Shown here: in pieces, positions 7,783 through 15,089 of the stretch
How the letters are laid out: each line of letters begins with the position of its first letter
How positions within the stretch are numbered: position 1 is the first letter of the stretch
From: JBGPYM01 sp041493205
GTDB lineage: Bacteria; Bacteroidota; Ignavibacteria; UBA10030; UBA6906
Reading direction: 5' to 3'
DNA: 16,966 bases
Assembly: GCA_041493205.1 (NCBI GenBank)
Contig: JBGPYM010000036.1
Location: 1 to 16,966, forward strand
Notes under the pieces: model-generated
Seen by the model: only the letters and a program-made list of their open reading frames with translations
Databases searched by the model: none
What the model was told of the DNA's origin: nothing
Program-made: the position numbers and the translations under genes

Positions 7783-8826
7783 ATGAGCCCTGCCGAACCA
7801 GAGAAGGATGACGTCGGGGGGCGCCTCATGGTGTTCCCCGGACTCTCGACGGTGAACATGATGCGCGAGCTTCTCCGCACGCAGAAGGAATCATGGCCCC
7901 GGCTCCGGGAGGGATATGCGGGCCTCGACAGTGTGACGTCCCGGCGAATGGAGTTTGAGGGCATCACAATCCGCCTCGTCTACAATCCTGCCCGGATCGT
8001 CTCGACGTCCGCCCCGGTGGATGAGCGCTCCGTTCGCGAGCGGAAATGTTTTCTCTGCACGGCGAATCTTCCGCCGGAGCAACGTGGCATTCTCTACGGG
8101 GAGGAACATATCATACTCTGCAATCCCTTCCCGATCTTCCGTGAGCATTTTACCATCCCCCACCGCGAGCACACGCCGCAGCGTATCAACGGTATGTTCG
8201 GCCGGTTTCTCGCGCTCGCCCGTGACCTGCATTCCCGTTACACAGTGCTGTACAATGGCCCGCGCAGCGGCGCATCGGCGCCCGACCATCAGCATTTTCA
8301 GGCCGGGGAACGGGGTTTTCTCGAAATCGAATCTGAATATGTGCGCCTGATCGCGGGAGGAAGAACGCTGGCCGGCGACGCAGATAACCGCGTGATTGCC
8401 GTGGATGACGGCCTGCGGCGATGGTTTGCGATCGAAGGCGGTAATCCAGGCCGGGTGAGCGCTTCGTTCGACGCTGTCGTCGTCTCCCTCTCGTCCGGCG
8501 CGCAGACCCCGGATGAACCGATGATGAATATTCTCACCTGGTACGCGGAGGGGAAGTGGAGTGTCCTGGTGTTTCCGCGCGCCAGGCATCGTCCATCATT
8601 CTATTTTGCGGAGGGTGACGCCAGGATCATGATCAGCCCTGCGGGAACCGAATGTGGAGGCGTCTGCGTCACGCCGGTGGAGAAGGATTTCGACCGGCTC
8701 ACGCCGGAAACGGTGCGGTTGATGTACGGGGAAATAATATTTGCGCCGGACCTGTTCACGTCGGCGTGTGAGCGCGTGGAACGTTCCCTCATCGCAGCCG
8801 CTCACGGTGCGGGAACCGCTCAGTAG
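7783..8826 (+). CDS. DUF4922 protein with GalT/HIT nucleotidyltransferase motifs
   Basis: A 347-residue cytoplasmic protein that I recognise as DUF4922, a family without an assigned function to my knowledge. Its motifs follow galactose-1-phosphate uridylyltransferase and Ap4A phosphorylase: KCFLC (C89-x2-C92) as a likely zinc pair, LCNPFPIFREHFTIPHREH (112-130) with NP and two possible ligand histidines, SGASAPDHQHFQAG (162-175) with the catalytic-type H169-x-H171-x-Q173, and a later FPRARHRP (264-271) resembling the second half of nucleotide-sugar phosphorylases. The chemistry expected is nucleotidyl transfer to or phosphorolysis of a sugar nucleotide. It follows the glycosyltransferase gene by 3 bases and ends the operon. 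The ATG at 7783 has a weak ribosome site; ATG 7828 is an alternative that keeps all motifs. Substrate is inferred only from context: a salvaged amino-sugar phosphate would fit. Confidence 0.8.
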   Translation: MSPAEPEKDDVGGRLMVFPGLSTVNMMRELLRTQKESWPRLREGYAGLDSVTSRRMEFEGITIRLVYNPARIVSTSAPVDERSVRERKCFLCTANLPPEQRGILYGEEHIILCNPFPIFREHFTIPHREHTPQRINGMFGRFLALARDLHSRYTVLYNGPRSGASAPDHQHFQAGERGFLEIESEYVRLIAGGRTLAGDADNRVIAVDDGLRRWFAIEGGNPGRVSASFDAVVVSLSSGAQTPDEPMMNILTWYAEGKWSVLVFPRARHRPSFYFAEGDARIMISPAGTECGGVCVTPVEKDFDRLTPETVRLMYGEIIFAPDLFTSACERVERSLIAAAHGAGTAQ

Positions 8827-10055
8827 AGCATGTAGCGTGACGATCGCGCGCGGAATTCCCCCACGCCTTTTTTGAGCAATGGCGCGACATCCGCGTACTT
8901 CATCCTGCGCATGAAGAGCGTCCGTATACTGTCGGTCCCCGTCACGCGGTCGAACGTAGCAAGCCGCGATGGTTCTGCAAGCAAAAAGGGGTTCTGCGTC
9001 GGGTAGAGGTCGTTGTGCGCTTCCATAAACCGGAATTGCAGGCCTATCAGGTCTTCCGGCCCGTTCCCGGTGAAGTGGACCTGTACGCCGCGGAGTTCGG
9101 TCTCCTTGTCGCGCCCGTAGAACGGCCGGAACACCAGAGGACGGAAAAGAACTCCGGTGAGTCCGAGACCGTTCAGTTTGTCGGCAAGTGACTGCGGGTC
9201 GATCCAGGGGGCGGCATACACCTGGAACGGGATGGTGAAGCCGACCCCTTCGGAGATGACCCCCAGCTCGCCGAGCAAGCCGGCGCTCACGTAATGAGAG
9301 GGAGTGGATGATTCGGGAATGTGCGGAGACGTTGGAACCCAGGGAAGCCCCGTCGCCCGGAAATTCATCTTCCGTTTCCATCCCGTCATCGGGACGACGG
9401 TCAGCCGGCATTGCACGCCGTGTGCAAGCATGTGCTCGCCGTTCAGCATCGATGCGAGCTCCCCGCACGTGAGGCCGTACACATACGGCACGGGGTAGCT
9501 GCTCACAAACGATTCAAACCCGTGCGCGACGGGCGGCCCTTCGACGCGCAGCCCCCCGAGCGGGTTTGGCCGGTCGAGCACCATGAACCCGATGCCCGCT
9601 TCTGCGGCGGCTTCCATTGCAAGGCCCATGGTGCTGATGTAGGTGTACGACCGGCACCCGATGTCCTGGATGTCGTACACCAGGACGTCGATGCCGGCGA
9701 GCATTGCCGGTGTCGGCTTGCGGGTGTTCCCGTAGAGCGAATAGACCGGGAGTCCCGTGGTACTGTCTTTTGCCGCGCCGACGGTTTCTCCGGCAGCGTG
9801 ATCTCCCCGGACGCCATGCTCCGGCCCGAACAAGGCGACGAGGTGCACCCCGGGCGCATGAAACAGGATGTCGATCGTGGACCGGAGTCTGGAATCGACG
9901 CCGGTGGGATTCGTGATCAGTCCAACCCTCTTGCCGGCGAGCCCTGAAAATTTCTGGTCGCGGAGGACCTCGATGCCGGTCTGCACGACAGGTTGCTGGG
10001 ATGCTGCGGGGGACACCAGGGCTGCCAGGGCAAGTAAGAGGGCGAGAATCTTCAT
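8820..10055 (-). CDS. namZ: Exo-beta-N-acetylmuramidase NamZ (DUF1343)
   Basis: A 411-residue exported enzyme that removes terminal MurNAc from the non-reducing end of wall glycans. The start at 10055 gives a signal peptide (MKILALLLALAALVSPAAS) and has AAGGA 8 bases upstream; the longer frame to 10121 puts 22 extra residues before the signal and crosses the promoter. Family marks are GKRVGLITNPTGVD (41-54), ALFGPEHGVRGDHAAGE (74-90, with the conserved Glu79 of the DUF1343 active site), DVLVYDIQDIGCRSYTYIS (123-141) and LDRPNPLGGLRVEGP (160-174). Its known partners in B. subtilis are NagZ and AmiE, both encoded in the converging operon; the two stop regions overlap by 7 bases. It has its own strong promoter rather than sharing the operon's. 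Confidence 0.93.
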   Translation of the reverse strand: MKILALLLALAALVSPAASQQPVVQTGIEVLRDQKFSGLAGKRVGLITNPTGVDSRLRSTIDILFHAPGVHLVALFGPEHGVRGDHAAGETVGAAKDSTTGLPVYSLYGNTRKPTPAMLAGIDVLVYDIQDIGCRSYTYISTMGLAMEAAAEAGIGFMVLDRPNPLGGLRVEGPPVAHGFESFVSSYPVPYVYGLTCGELASMLNGEHMLAHGVQCRLTVVPMTGWKRKMNFRATGLPWVPTSPHIPESSTPSHYVSAGLLGELGVISEGVGFTIPFQVYAAPWIDPQSLADKLNGLGLTGVLFRPLVFRPFYGRDKETELRGVQVHFTGNGPEDLIGLQFRFMEAHNDLYPTQNPFLLAEPSRLATFDRVTGTDSIRTLFMRRMKYADVAPLLKKGVGEFRARSSRYMLY

Positions 10056-10090
10056 AGGGAAAATCCTTTGTAGGTGGCACCGCAGTTCCT

Positions 10091-10121
10091 CAAACATATC
10101 GTCACCCAGGCTGAAATTCAA
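10091..10121 (-). promoter_or_regulatory. Bacteroidota-type promoter of namZ
   Basis: On the minus strand TTG (plus 10119-10121) is followed after 20 bases by TATGTTTG (plus 10091-10098). This matches the Bacteroidota vegetative consensus TTG-N19-21-TAnnTTTG at every fixed position. Transcription would start near 10085, leaving a leader of about 30 bases before the namZ ATG. Confidence 0.72.
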
Positions 10122-10127
10122 GCCCGA

Positions 10128-10158
10128 TTGCCTCCGAATGCGCTCTTTTGTATGTTGT
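10128..10158 (+). promoter_or_regulatory. Probable promoter of the cation diffusion facilitator gene
   Basis: TTG at 10128-10130, then 20 bases, then TATGTTGT at 10151-10158. This is close to the Bacteroidota consensus and also readable as a sigma70-like TTGCCT-N17-TATGTT. It lies back to back with the namZ promoter: their TTG boxes are separated by 6 bases (CAA-N6-TTG). The leader to the ATG at 10179 would be short. Confidence 0.5.
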
Positions 10159-10178
10159 AGTCGTCCGCCGTCTGGAAG

Positions 10179-11135
10179 ATGAAAAACCTCTCAATTCTGG
10201 TCAACGCTGCACAGCATGCAAGCCCCCGGAGCGCCCGCGAGCAACGATTCGCTATGGCGCTTTCGCTCGCTACGGGGTTTCTGATGCTTGCGGGGAAAGT
10301 GTACGCGTATTACATCACCGGCTCTGCCGCCATTCTCTCGGATGCCGCAGAATCGGTTGTTCACGTCTTCGCGGTGGGATTTGCCGCCTTCAGCCTCTGG
10401 GTCTCGCAGAAGCCGGCAGACAGCTCACACCCGTATGGCCACGACAAGATCGGTTTCTTTTCTGCAGGCATGGAGGGCGGGCTTATTATCATCGCCGCGC
10501 TGTTCATCATCTTCTCAGCGGTGGAAAAGTGGATCCATGGCCTCTCGCTTGAGAACCTGACGCAGGGGACGTTGCTCGTTGCCGGCGCGGCGCTTATAAA
10601 CGGCCTCCTCGGAGGCTTCCTGGTATGGAAAGGAAAACGCACCGGATCCATTATTCTCACGGCGAACGGCAAACACGTTCTCACGGACGTCTGGACGAGT
10701 CTCGGCGTCGTCGCCGGTCTTCTCCTTACCTCCATGACGGGGTGGCTCCCGTTTGATCCGCTCGTCGCGATCATCGCGGCATGCAACATCCTCTGGAGCG
10801 GCGGACAGCTTATCCGCCAATCCATCGGAGGTCTGATGGATGAAGGAGATCCGGAGGTGGAAGCGGCCATCCGGCAGGTGCTTGGCGAGGAGACCGCCGC
10901 CCGGGGTGTCTCGTTTCACAATCTCCGCCATCGCACGAGCGGGAGCTCTCTCTGGGTGGACGTTCATCTCCTATTTCCGCGCGGTGTGCCGATCGAGGAG
11001 GCGCACGCGCTCGCAAGCGCGGTCGAATCGGCGCTTCTCAAACGTCTTCCAGTGTCTCTCTACTTCAGCTCGCATCTTGAACCGATGGAAGAGCATGACG
11101 AAGCTCATAACAGGGCCGATGTGCCGCACCGCTGA
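10179..11135 (+). CDS. Cation diffusion facilitator (CDF) metal efflux protein
   Basis: A 318-residue inner-membrane metal/proton antiporter, with about six hydrophobic segments in residues 24-205 and a cytoplasmic C-terminal domain (~220-305). CDF marks are GSAAILSDAAESVVHVFA (48-65), HPYGHDK (84-90) and the H166-x3-D170 pair in GKHVLTDVWTS. Aligned by eye to E. coli FieF, the transport site would be Glu58, His62, His166 and Asp170. FieF uses Asp-Asp-His-Asp, so metal preference is uncertain. The start has only a weak GGAAG directly upstream. It is divergent from namZ and convergent with the hydrolase gene; no functional tie to wall recycling is visible. Confidence 0.9.
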   Translation: MKNLSILVNAAQHASPRSAREQRFAMALSLATGFLMLAGKVYAYYITGSAAILSDAAESVVHVFAVGFAAFSLWVSQKPADSSHPYGHDKIGFFSAGMEGGLIIIAALFIIFSAVEKWIHGLSLENLTQGTLLVAGAALINGLLGGFLVWKGKRTGSIILTANGKHVLTDVWTSLGVVAGLLLTSMTGWLPFDPLVAIIAACNILWSGGQLIRQSIGGLMDEGDPEVEAAIRQVLGEETAARGVSFHNLRHRTSGSSLWVDVHLLFPRGVPIEEAHALASAVESALLKRLPVSLYFSSHLEPMEEHDEAHNRADVPHR

Positions 11136-11200
11136 CCTGGTCTTTTCCCCGTTTTCTCCCCGACTCATTTCGCACTGCATTCCCGCTCAGGCCGTACCGG

Positions 11201-13696
11201 TCACTCCCAGACGAACTCTCCCCGCTCAAAACTCCAATCCTGGCCGAAAAACCCGGCGACGACCATCCCCTCTTCTCCGGCCGACAACATCGACGCGCGA
11301 CCCACGATCAGATCGGGATATGCCACACCGGGCAGGAGATACGGCATTCTGTCTGTCAGCCGCATGCCGGTGATACCTGTGCCGGCAACGGCCCCGACAG
11401 ACGCGGTGAAGCTTCCGGGCCGCGGTCGTATGACCAGGCAGGCAAGGTCGTCCCCTGCAAACCGCTTTCCAGCGACGGTAACGTTGCCGCGCGAAACCTG
11501 CACGGGGCAATCGCCGAGGAGCGCCGTCCATGCACGGTTCGTCGTCCCATTGCCGTACAGGACGACATTGCGCTCCGTCCCGTTGCGCGGTGCGTAGACG
11601 CTGTCCGCGACCACGTCGATCGACCCGTTCCCCTGGTACCAGAACCGCTCCGCGTCAAACCGCGCCTTTGCGAATGCCCACGCATTTTCCTCAGGGCTGC
11701 CCGCAGTGCCATACACGAACATGACATGGTTGCGGAAAAGGTCTTTGAACGTCCCGGCCCGGAGGGAATTTTTCACTCCCGGGGAAGGGGGGCCCCCCGC
11801 GCTCCAGGCATCGCCGGCTCTCCGGAGCCAGACTCTCCCCGTGCTGTCAGGACGCACGCCTGCTATGCGCTGGCTGTCGATCGTGACGGTGAACGGACCG
11901 GAAGAGTCCCAGGGTTTCGTGTCGAGGACGAGCCGTTCGACGTTGGAACTCGATCCCTCAATTCGGTTCATCCCGGGATCATAGCGGAGATCGATGATGC
12001 TCAGGTGAAACTGGCTGCGCTGTGCTTCGATTCTCGCCCAGTCGCACGCTGCAGAGACTCCCGGCCCCGGGGTCGCGAACACGACGTGCCGTATGCGCGC
12101 AGGCATGGGCCGTGCGTGCCGGGCAAAGAAGTCGAAGAGCGGAGCCCAATCAACGCAATCCGCTCCGGGCGCATCGGAAAGGTCCCACCAGTGGCCCGCA
12201 CCCTGTTGCTCGTGATACACAAAGTCCCTGTGAAAGCCCTCAAGCTGCTTTGCCATCAACCGTGACTGGTCCGCCGGCACGTTGTCGTCCTCGCTTCCGT
12301 GAAGGATGTACACCCCCAGCCGTGCGTAATTAACGGCCATCGTGTGCGTGTCACTCGGCAGCGTTGCCCGCATCAGCATCTGTCGCATCGGCGAGGGGTT
12401 CACGATCGGTTCGCGGACGCGGTAGGTCCAGAAACTGAGCCAGCCGGCGCTTGGCCCGAGTGCGGCGAATTGATCGGGGAAAAGGGAGCCCAGGTGGTAA
12501 ACGCCGTGTCCCCCCATCGAGTGGCCCGTCAGATAAATCCTGCTCTCGTCGAAAGCGTAGCGCTTTTTCACGAGCGCGAGCACTTCCAGCGCGTCCCAGC
12601 GCCCCCAGTCTTCCCAGTTGAAGCCGTACGGCCTTCTGTTCGTCGGCGCAACGATCATCCCCCATTGCTTCGGCGCGTAGGCCTGTGCCTGATTGATGGC
12701 CTCGACCGACGCGCCGTGGAGTGACAGGAAGAGGGCGGGGGAAGGAGCGTCCCCTGACGCGGGCAAGACCGCGTAGTACTGAACGCTGCTGTCTATGGCG
12801 CTGATGAAAGTTTCTTTCCGGGCATCCCGCGGTCCCACGACACGAAGCACGAACCCTGCAGTGTCTCTGATGTGCTCCATCCCGTCCCGGAGCCTCAAGA
12901 TCACCGCCTGGCCTCCGCCCGCGGGCGGTGCCGGGTCGAACAGCGTGAAGGGAACTTTTCTGATGCTGAATGGAGGAACCGGCGGAAGCAGGGAGTAACG
13001 CTCTGGCTTTCCGGGGAGAGCGGCTCCGAGGAACCAGCCTTCCAGAGACACTCCGGAAGCATTGACAATAACAACTCCCGCGGGCGCACCGAAGGGCCAC
13101 CCGGCGATGATATCCGGCACCGTCAGATCTTTCGTATTGATGAATGTTTCCGACCGCGGTGAAATGAGGCGTGCCTTGAACCGTCCCCGGCTGCAGTGAA
13201 AAATAAACTGATTGGTTCCTTTCTTCAGGCGCACGGGGAGGAGTGAGTAGTCGAACCGGGGCTCCCATGCCTCGTACGAATCCTTGTACGCGTACGGGTT
13301 GCCGGACCGGGGGACGCCGTTGACGTAGGCCATCGAGTTGCCCATCGCAGCGAGGAGCATCGTCGCATCGGCATCGAGGTCAATGCTCGTGAACACGTAC
13401 CCTCCCTCGAGGGAAGGATGGTCAAACCATCCCGCCGAATCCGCCGCAATCTGTTCCCATGTACCGCTTGCCGTATCGTTGTAACGCATCGTCTCTCCCG
13501 CGGCGGGCGCACTCCAGGCACCGCGTACGAAGGCCGCTTCCACGGGGTCTTTGCGGGCAATGTTGTCGGGAAAACCCGGCGCGGCCCGGATGATGAGCGC
13601 AGAGCGGAAAAGAAGAGTGTCCGGAGGAGTGAGGCCCCCCGCAGCGCCGGAGGCGCCGCAGAAGAGAAGGAGCAGGGACCATCGTGTGATGCGCAT
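11201..13696 (-). CDS. Large exported alpha/beta hydrolase (esterase or prolyl-oligopeptidase-like)
   Basis: An 831-residue protein with a short signal peptide (MRITRWSLLLLFCGASGAAGG). Residues ~95-190 form a beta-rich region with a YVNGVPRSGNPY loop and LKKGTNQFIF, resembling PA14-like or sugar-binding sandwiches. The catalytic domain spans ~300-530: nucleophile Ser393 in GHSMGGHG (391-398), acid Asp470 or Asp471 in HGSEDDNVPADQ, and His502 in GAGHWWD. The triad is complete. Residues ~540-831 are a further region with no motif I recognise. The layout resembles secreted feruloyl/acetyl esterases and peptidases of the S9 clan; substrate cannot be fixed. No good ribosome site is seen before the ATG. 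The gene stands alone on the minus strand, back to back with pdxB. Confidence 0.83.
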   Translation of the reverse strand: MRITRWSLLLLFCGASGAAGGLTPPDTLLFRSALIIRAAPGFPDNIARKDPVEAAFVRGAWSAPAAGETMRYNDTASGTWEQIAADSAGWFDHPSLEGGYVFTSIDLDADATMLLAAMGNSMAYVNGVPRSGNPYAYKDSYEAWEPRFDYSLLPVRLKKGTNQFIFHCSRGRFKARLISPRSETFINTKDLTVPDIIAGWPFGAPAGVVIVNASGVSLEGWFLGAALPGKPERYSLLPPVPPFSIRKVPFTLFDPAPPAGGGQAVILRLRDGMEHIRDTAGFVLRVVGPRDARKETFISAIDSSVQYYAVLPASGDAPSPALFLSLHGASVEAINQAQAYAPKQWGMIVAPTNRRPYGFNWEDWGRWDALEVLALVKKRYAFDESRIYLTGHSMGGHGVYHLGSLFPDQFAALGPSAGWLSFWTYRVREPIVNPSPMRQMLMRATLPSDTHTMAVNYARLGVYILHGSEDDNVPADQSRLMAKQLEGFHRDFVYHEQQGAGHWWDLSDAPGADCVDWAPLFDFFARHARPMPARIRHVVFATPGPGVSAACDWARIEAQRSQFHLSIIDLRYDPGMNRIEGSSSNVERLVLDTKPWDSSGPFTVTIDSQRIAGVRPDSTGRVWLRRAGDAWSAGGPPSPGVKNSLRAGTFKDLFRNHVMFVYGTAGSPEENAWAFAKARFDAERFWYQGNGSIDVVADSVYAPRNGTERNVVLYGNGTTNRAWTALLGDCPVQVSRGNVTVAGKRFAGDDLACLVIRPRPGSFTASVGAVAGTGITGMRLTDRMPYLLPGVAYPDLIVGRASMLSAGEEGMVVAGFFGQDWSFERGEFVWE

Positions 13697-13770
13697 GGCA
13701 CGTGATCAGCTGGATGTGAGCGGAGGTGAGGCGTGGACCTGCAGATGTAAAGTAACGAATTCGCCCGCCC

Positions 13771-13802
13771 TTGACAATATACCCCATTGTCATCTATCTT
13801 GA
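13771..13802 (+). promoter_or_regulatory. Promoter of pdxB and the downstream sugar-acid genes
   Basis: TTGACA at 13771-13776 is followed by 18 bases and TATCTT at 13795-13800. Read as a Bacteroidota promoter it is TTG-N21-TATCTTGA, one position short of the TAnnTTTG box. Transcription would begin near 13808, giving an 80-base leader to the TTG start at 13888. It is the only promoter-like site found upstream of this operon. Confidence 0.55.
13772..13792. promoter_or_regulatory. Palindromic operator candidate over the pdxB promoter
   Basis: TGACAAT (13772-13778) and ATTGTCA (13786-13792) are perfect inverted arms of 7 bases around a 7-base centre. The palindrome covers the -35 box and much of the spacer, where a dimeric repressor could block the polymerase. 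It lies between two divergent genes and so might control the hydrolase gene as well. Confidence 0.5.
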
Positions 13803-13887
13803 AGGGACACGCGGACTTCGAAACGTCGCTCACCGCCGTTTTTCCCTTCCGTACTGCATTGCATAGATCATTGCCCTCGAGGCCTCA

Positions 13888-15054
13888 TTGCTGATTGTCG
13901 CGGACAGAAACATTCCCTATGCCCAGGAGGCGTTCCGGCGCCTGGGAGACGTGGTTCTTGTCGAAACCGGGGCGATGATCCCGCGCGTTGTACATGCCGC
14001 CGATGCGGTGATCGTCCGTTCCGAGACCCCCGTCGGGTCGGCGTTGCTCGAAGGGAGCAAGGTCCGTTTTGTCGGCACCGCGACGATCGGCACCGATCAT
14101 ATTGACACACGCTATCTCGGGGCGAAAGGAATCGCGTTTGCGAGCGCGCCGGGCTCGAATGCGAATTCCGTGGCCGAATACGTGACCGCTGCCCTCCTGG
14201 TGCTCGCCGATCGGCGGGGGGGAGGACTTGCGGGACTGACACTCGGGGTGGTGGGCGTGGGGCATGTCGGGAGCAAAGTGGTCAATGCCGCCGGAGCGCT
14301 CGGGATAAGCGTCCTTCAGTGTGATCCTCCCCTTGGCCGCACGACGGGAGAGAGCCGCTTCCGCCCTCTGGACGACCTCATGGATGCGGATATTATCACG
14401 CTCCATGTCCCCCTGACCACGGAGGGCTCCGATCCGACGTACCACCTTTTCGACATCGAACGCCTGAAGCGGATGAGGCCGGGAGCGGTTCTGATCAATA
14501 CTGCGCGGGGGGCAGTTGTCGATTCGGCTGCGCTCAAAGAGGTGCTGGCAGCCGGCACGCTCTCCGCCGCTATCCTCGATGTGTGGGAAAACGAGCCCGC
14601 CATTGATACAGGCCTGCTGCGCCGGACACTCCTTGCAACACCGCATATCGCCGGATATTCTCTTGACGGCAAGGTGAATGCCGTCCGGATGATGTGCGGT
14701 GCCCTGTATGGATTTGCCGGCGCCGACCCTCGCACAGTGCCGGAATTTCATCTGCATCCCCCTGCGATCGACCGTGTCACGCTTTCCGCCGCAGAGCAGG
14801 GAGGCGAATCTGTGCTCCGGACCATCGTTGCACACTCGTATGACATTCTGCGGGACGACCGGCGGCTGCGGGGCGTGGAGGCGGTCCCTGATGCGCAGCG
14901 CGGAAATTACTTCCGCGAGCTCCGGAAGGAGTATCCGGTGCGCCGGGAATTCCCCGCTACCACCGTGGTCCTCCCGCCGGAGAAACACTCTCTTGCGGGA
15001 ACGCTCCGGCAGCTTGGATTCCAGGTCGAGTGCGTTGAGTTGCACCACGCATAA
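13888..15054 (+). CDS. pdxB: Erythronate-4-phosphate dehydrogenase (vitamin B6 synthesis)
   Basis: A 388-residue NAD-dependent dehydrogenase that oxidises 4-phosphoerythronate in the DXP-dependent route to pyridoxal phosphate. It aligns by eye with E. coli PdxB (378 residues) throughout: FVGTATIGTDHID (61-73), the NAD-binding G123-x-G125-x2-G128, catalytic Arg207 in NTARGAVVD, Glu236 in DVWENEP, and His253 in TPHIAGYSLDGK. The C-terminal PdxB domain is present (YDILRDDRRLRGV, 318-330), which separates it from general D-2-hydroxyacid dehydrogenases. The start is TTG, with GAGG at 13879-13882 five bases before it; a stop at 13864-13866 excludes a far upstream start, and no ATG or GTG fits. It is followed after 35 bases by a sugar kinase gene. 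Confidence 0.93.
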   Translation: MLIVADRNIPYAQEAFRRLGDVVLVETGAMIPRVVHAADAVIVRSETPVGSALLEGSKVRFVGTATIGTDHIDTRYLGAKGIAFASAPGSNANSVAEYVTAALLVLADRRGGGLAGLTLGVVGVGHVGSKVVNAAGALGISVLQCDPPLGRTTGESRFRPLDDLMDADIITLHVPLTTEGSDPTYHLFDIERLKRMRPGAVLINTARGAVVDSAALKEVLAAGTLSAAILDVWENEPAIDTGLLRRTLLATPHIAGYSLDGKVNAVRMMCGALYGFAGADPRTVPEFHLHPPAIDRVTLSAAEQGGESVLRTIVAHSYDILRDDRRLRGVEAVPDAQRGNYFRELRKEYPVRREFPATTVVLPPEKHSLAGTLRQLGFQVECVELHHA

Positions 15055-15089
15055 CAACATCCGATCAGCTCATCACGAAGGAACATCCC

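Noticed and set aside
11136..11200. Possible bidirectional terminator between the CDF and hydrolase genes
   Set aside because: No stable stem with a T-run could be found on either strand.
13697..13887. A promoter for the minus-strand hydrolase gene near TATATTGT (plus 13774-13781)
   Set aside because: The -7-like box has no TTG at the right distance upstream, so it was not listed as a promoter.
13885..15060. 391-residue minus-strand open frame opposite pdxB
   Set aside because: It exactly shadows pdxB, whose family identity is certain along its length.
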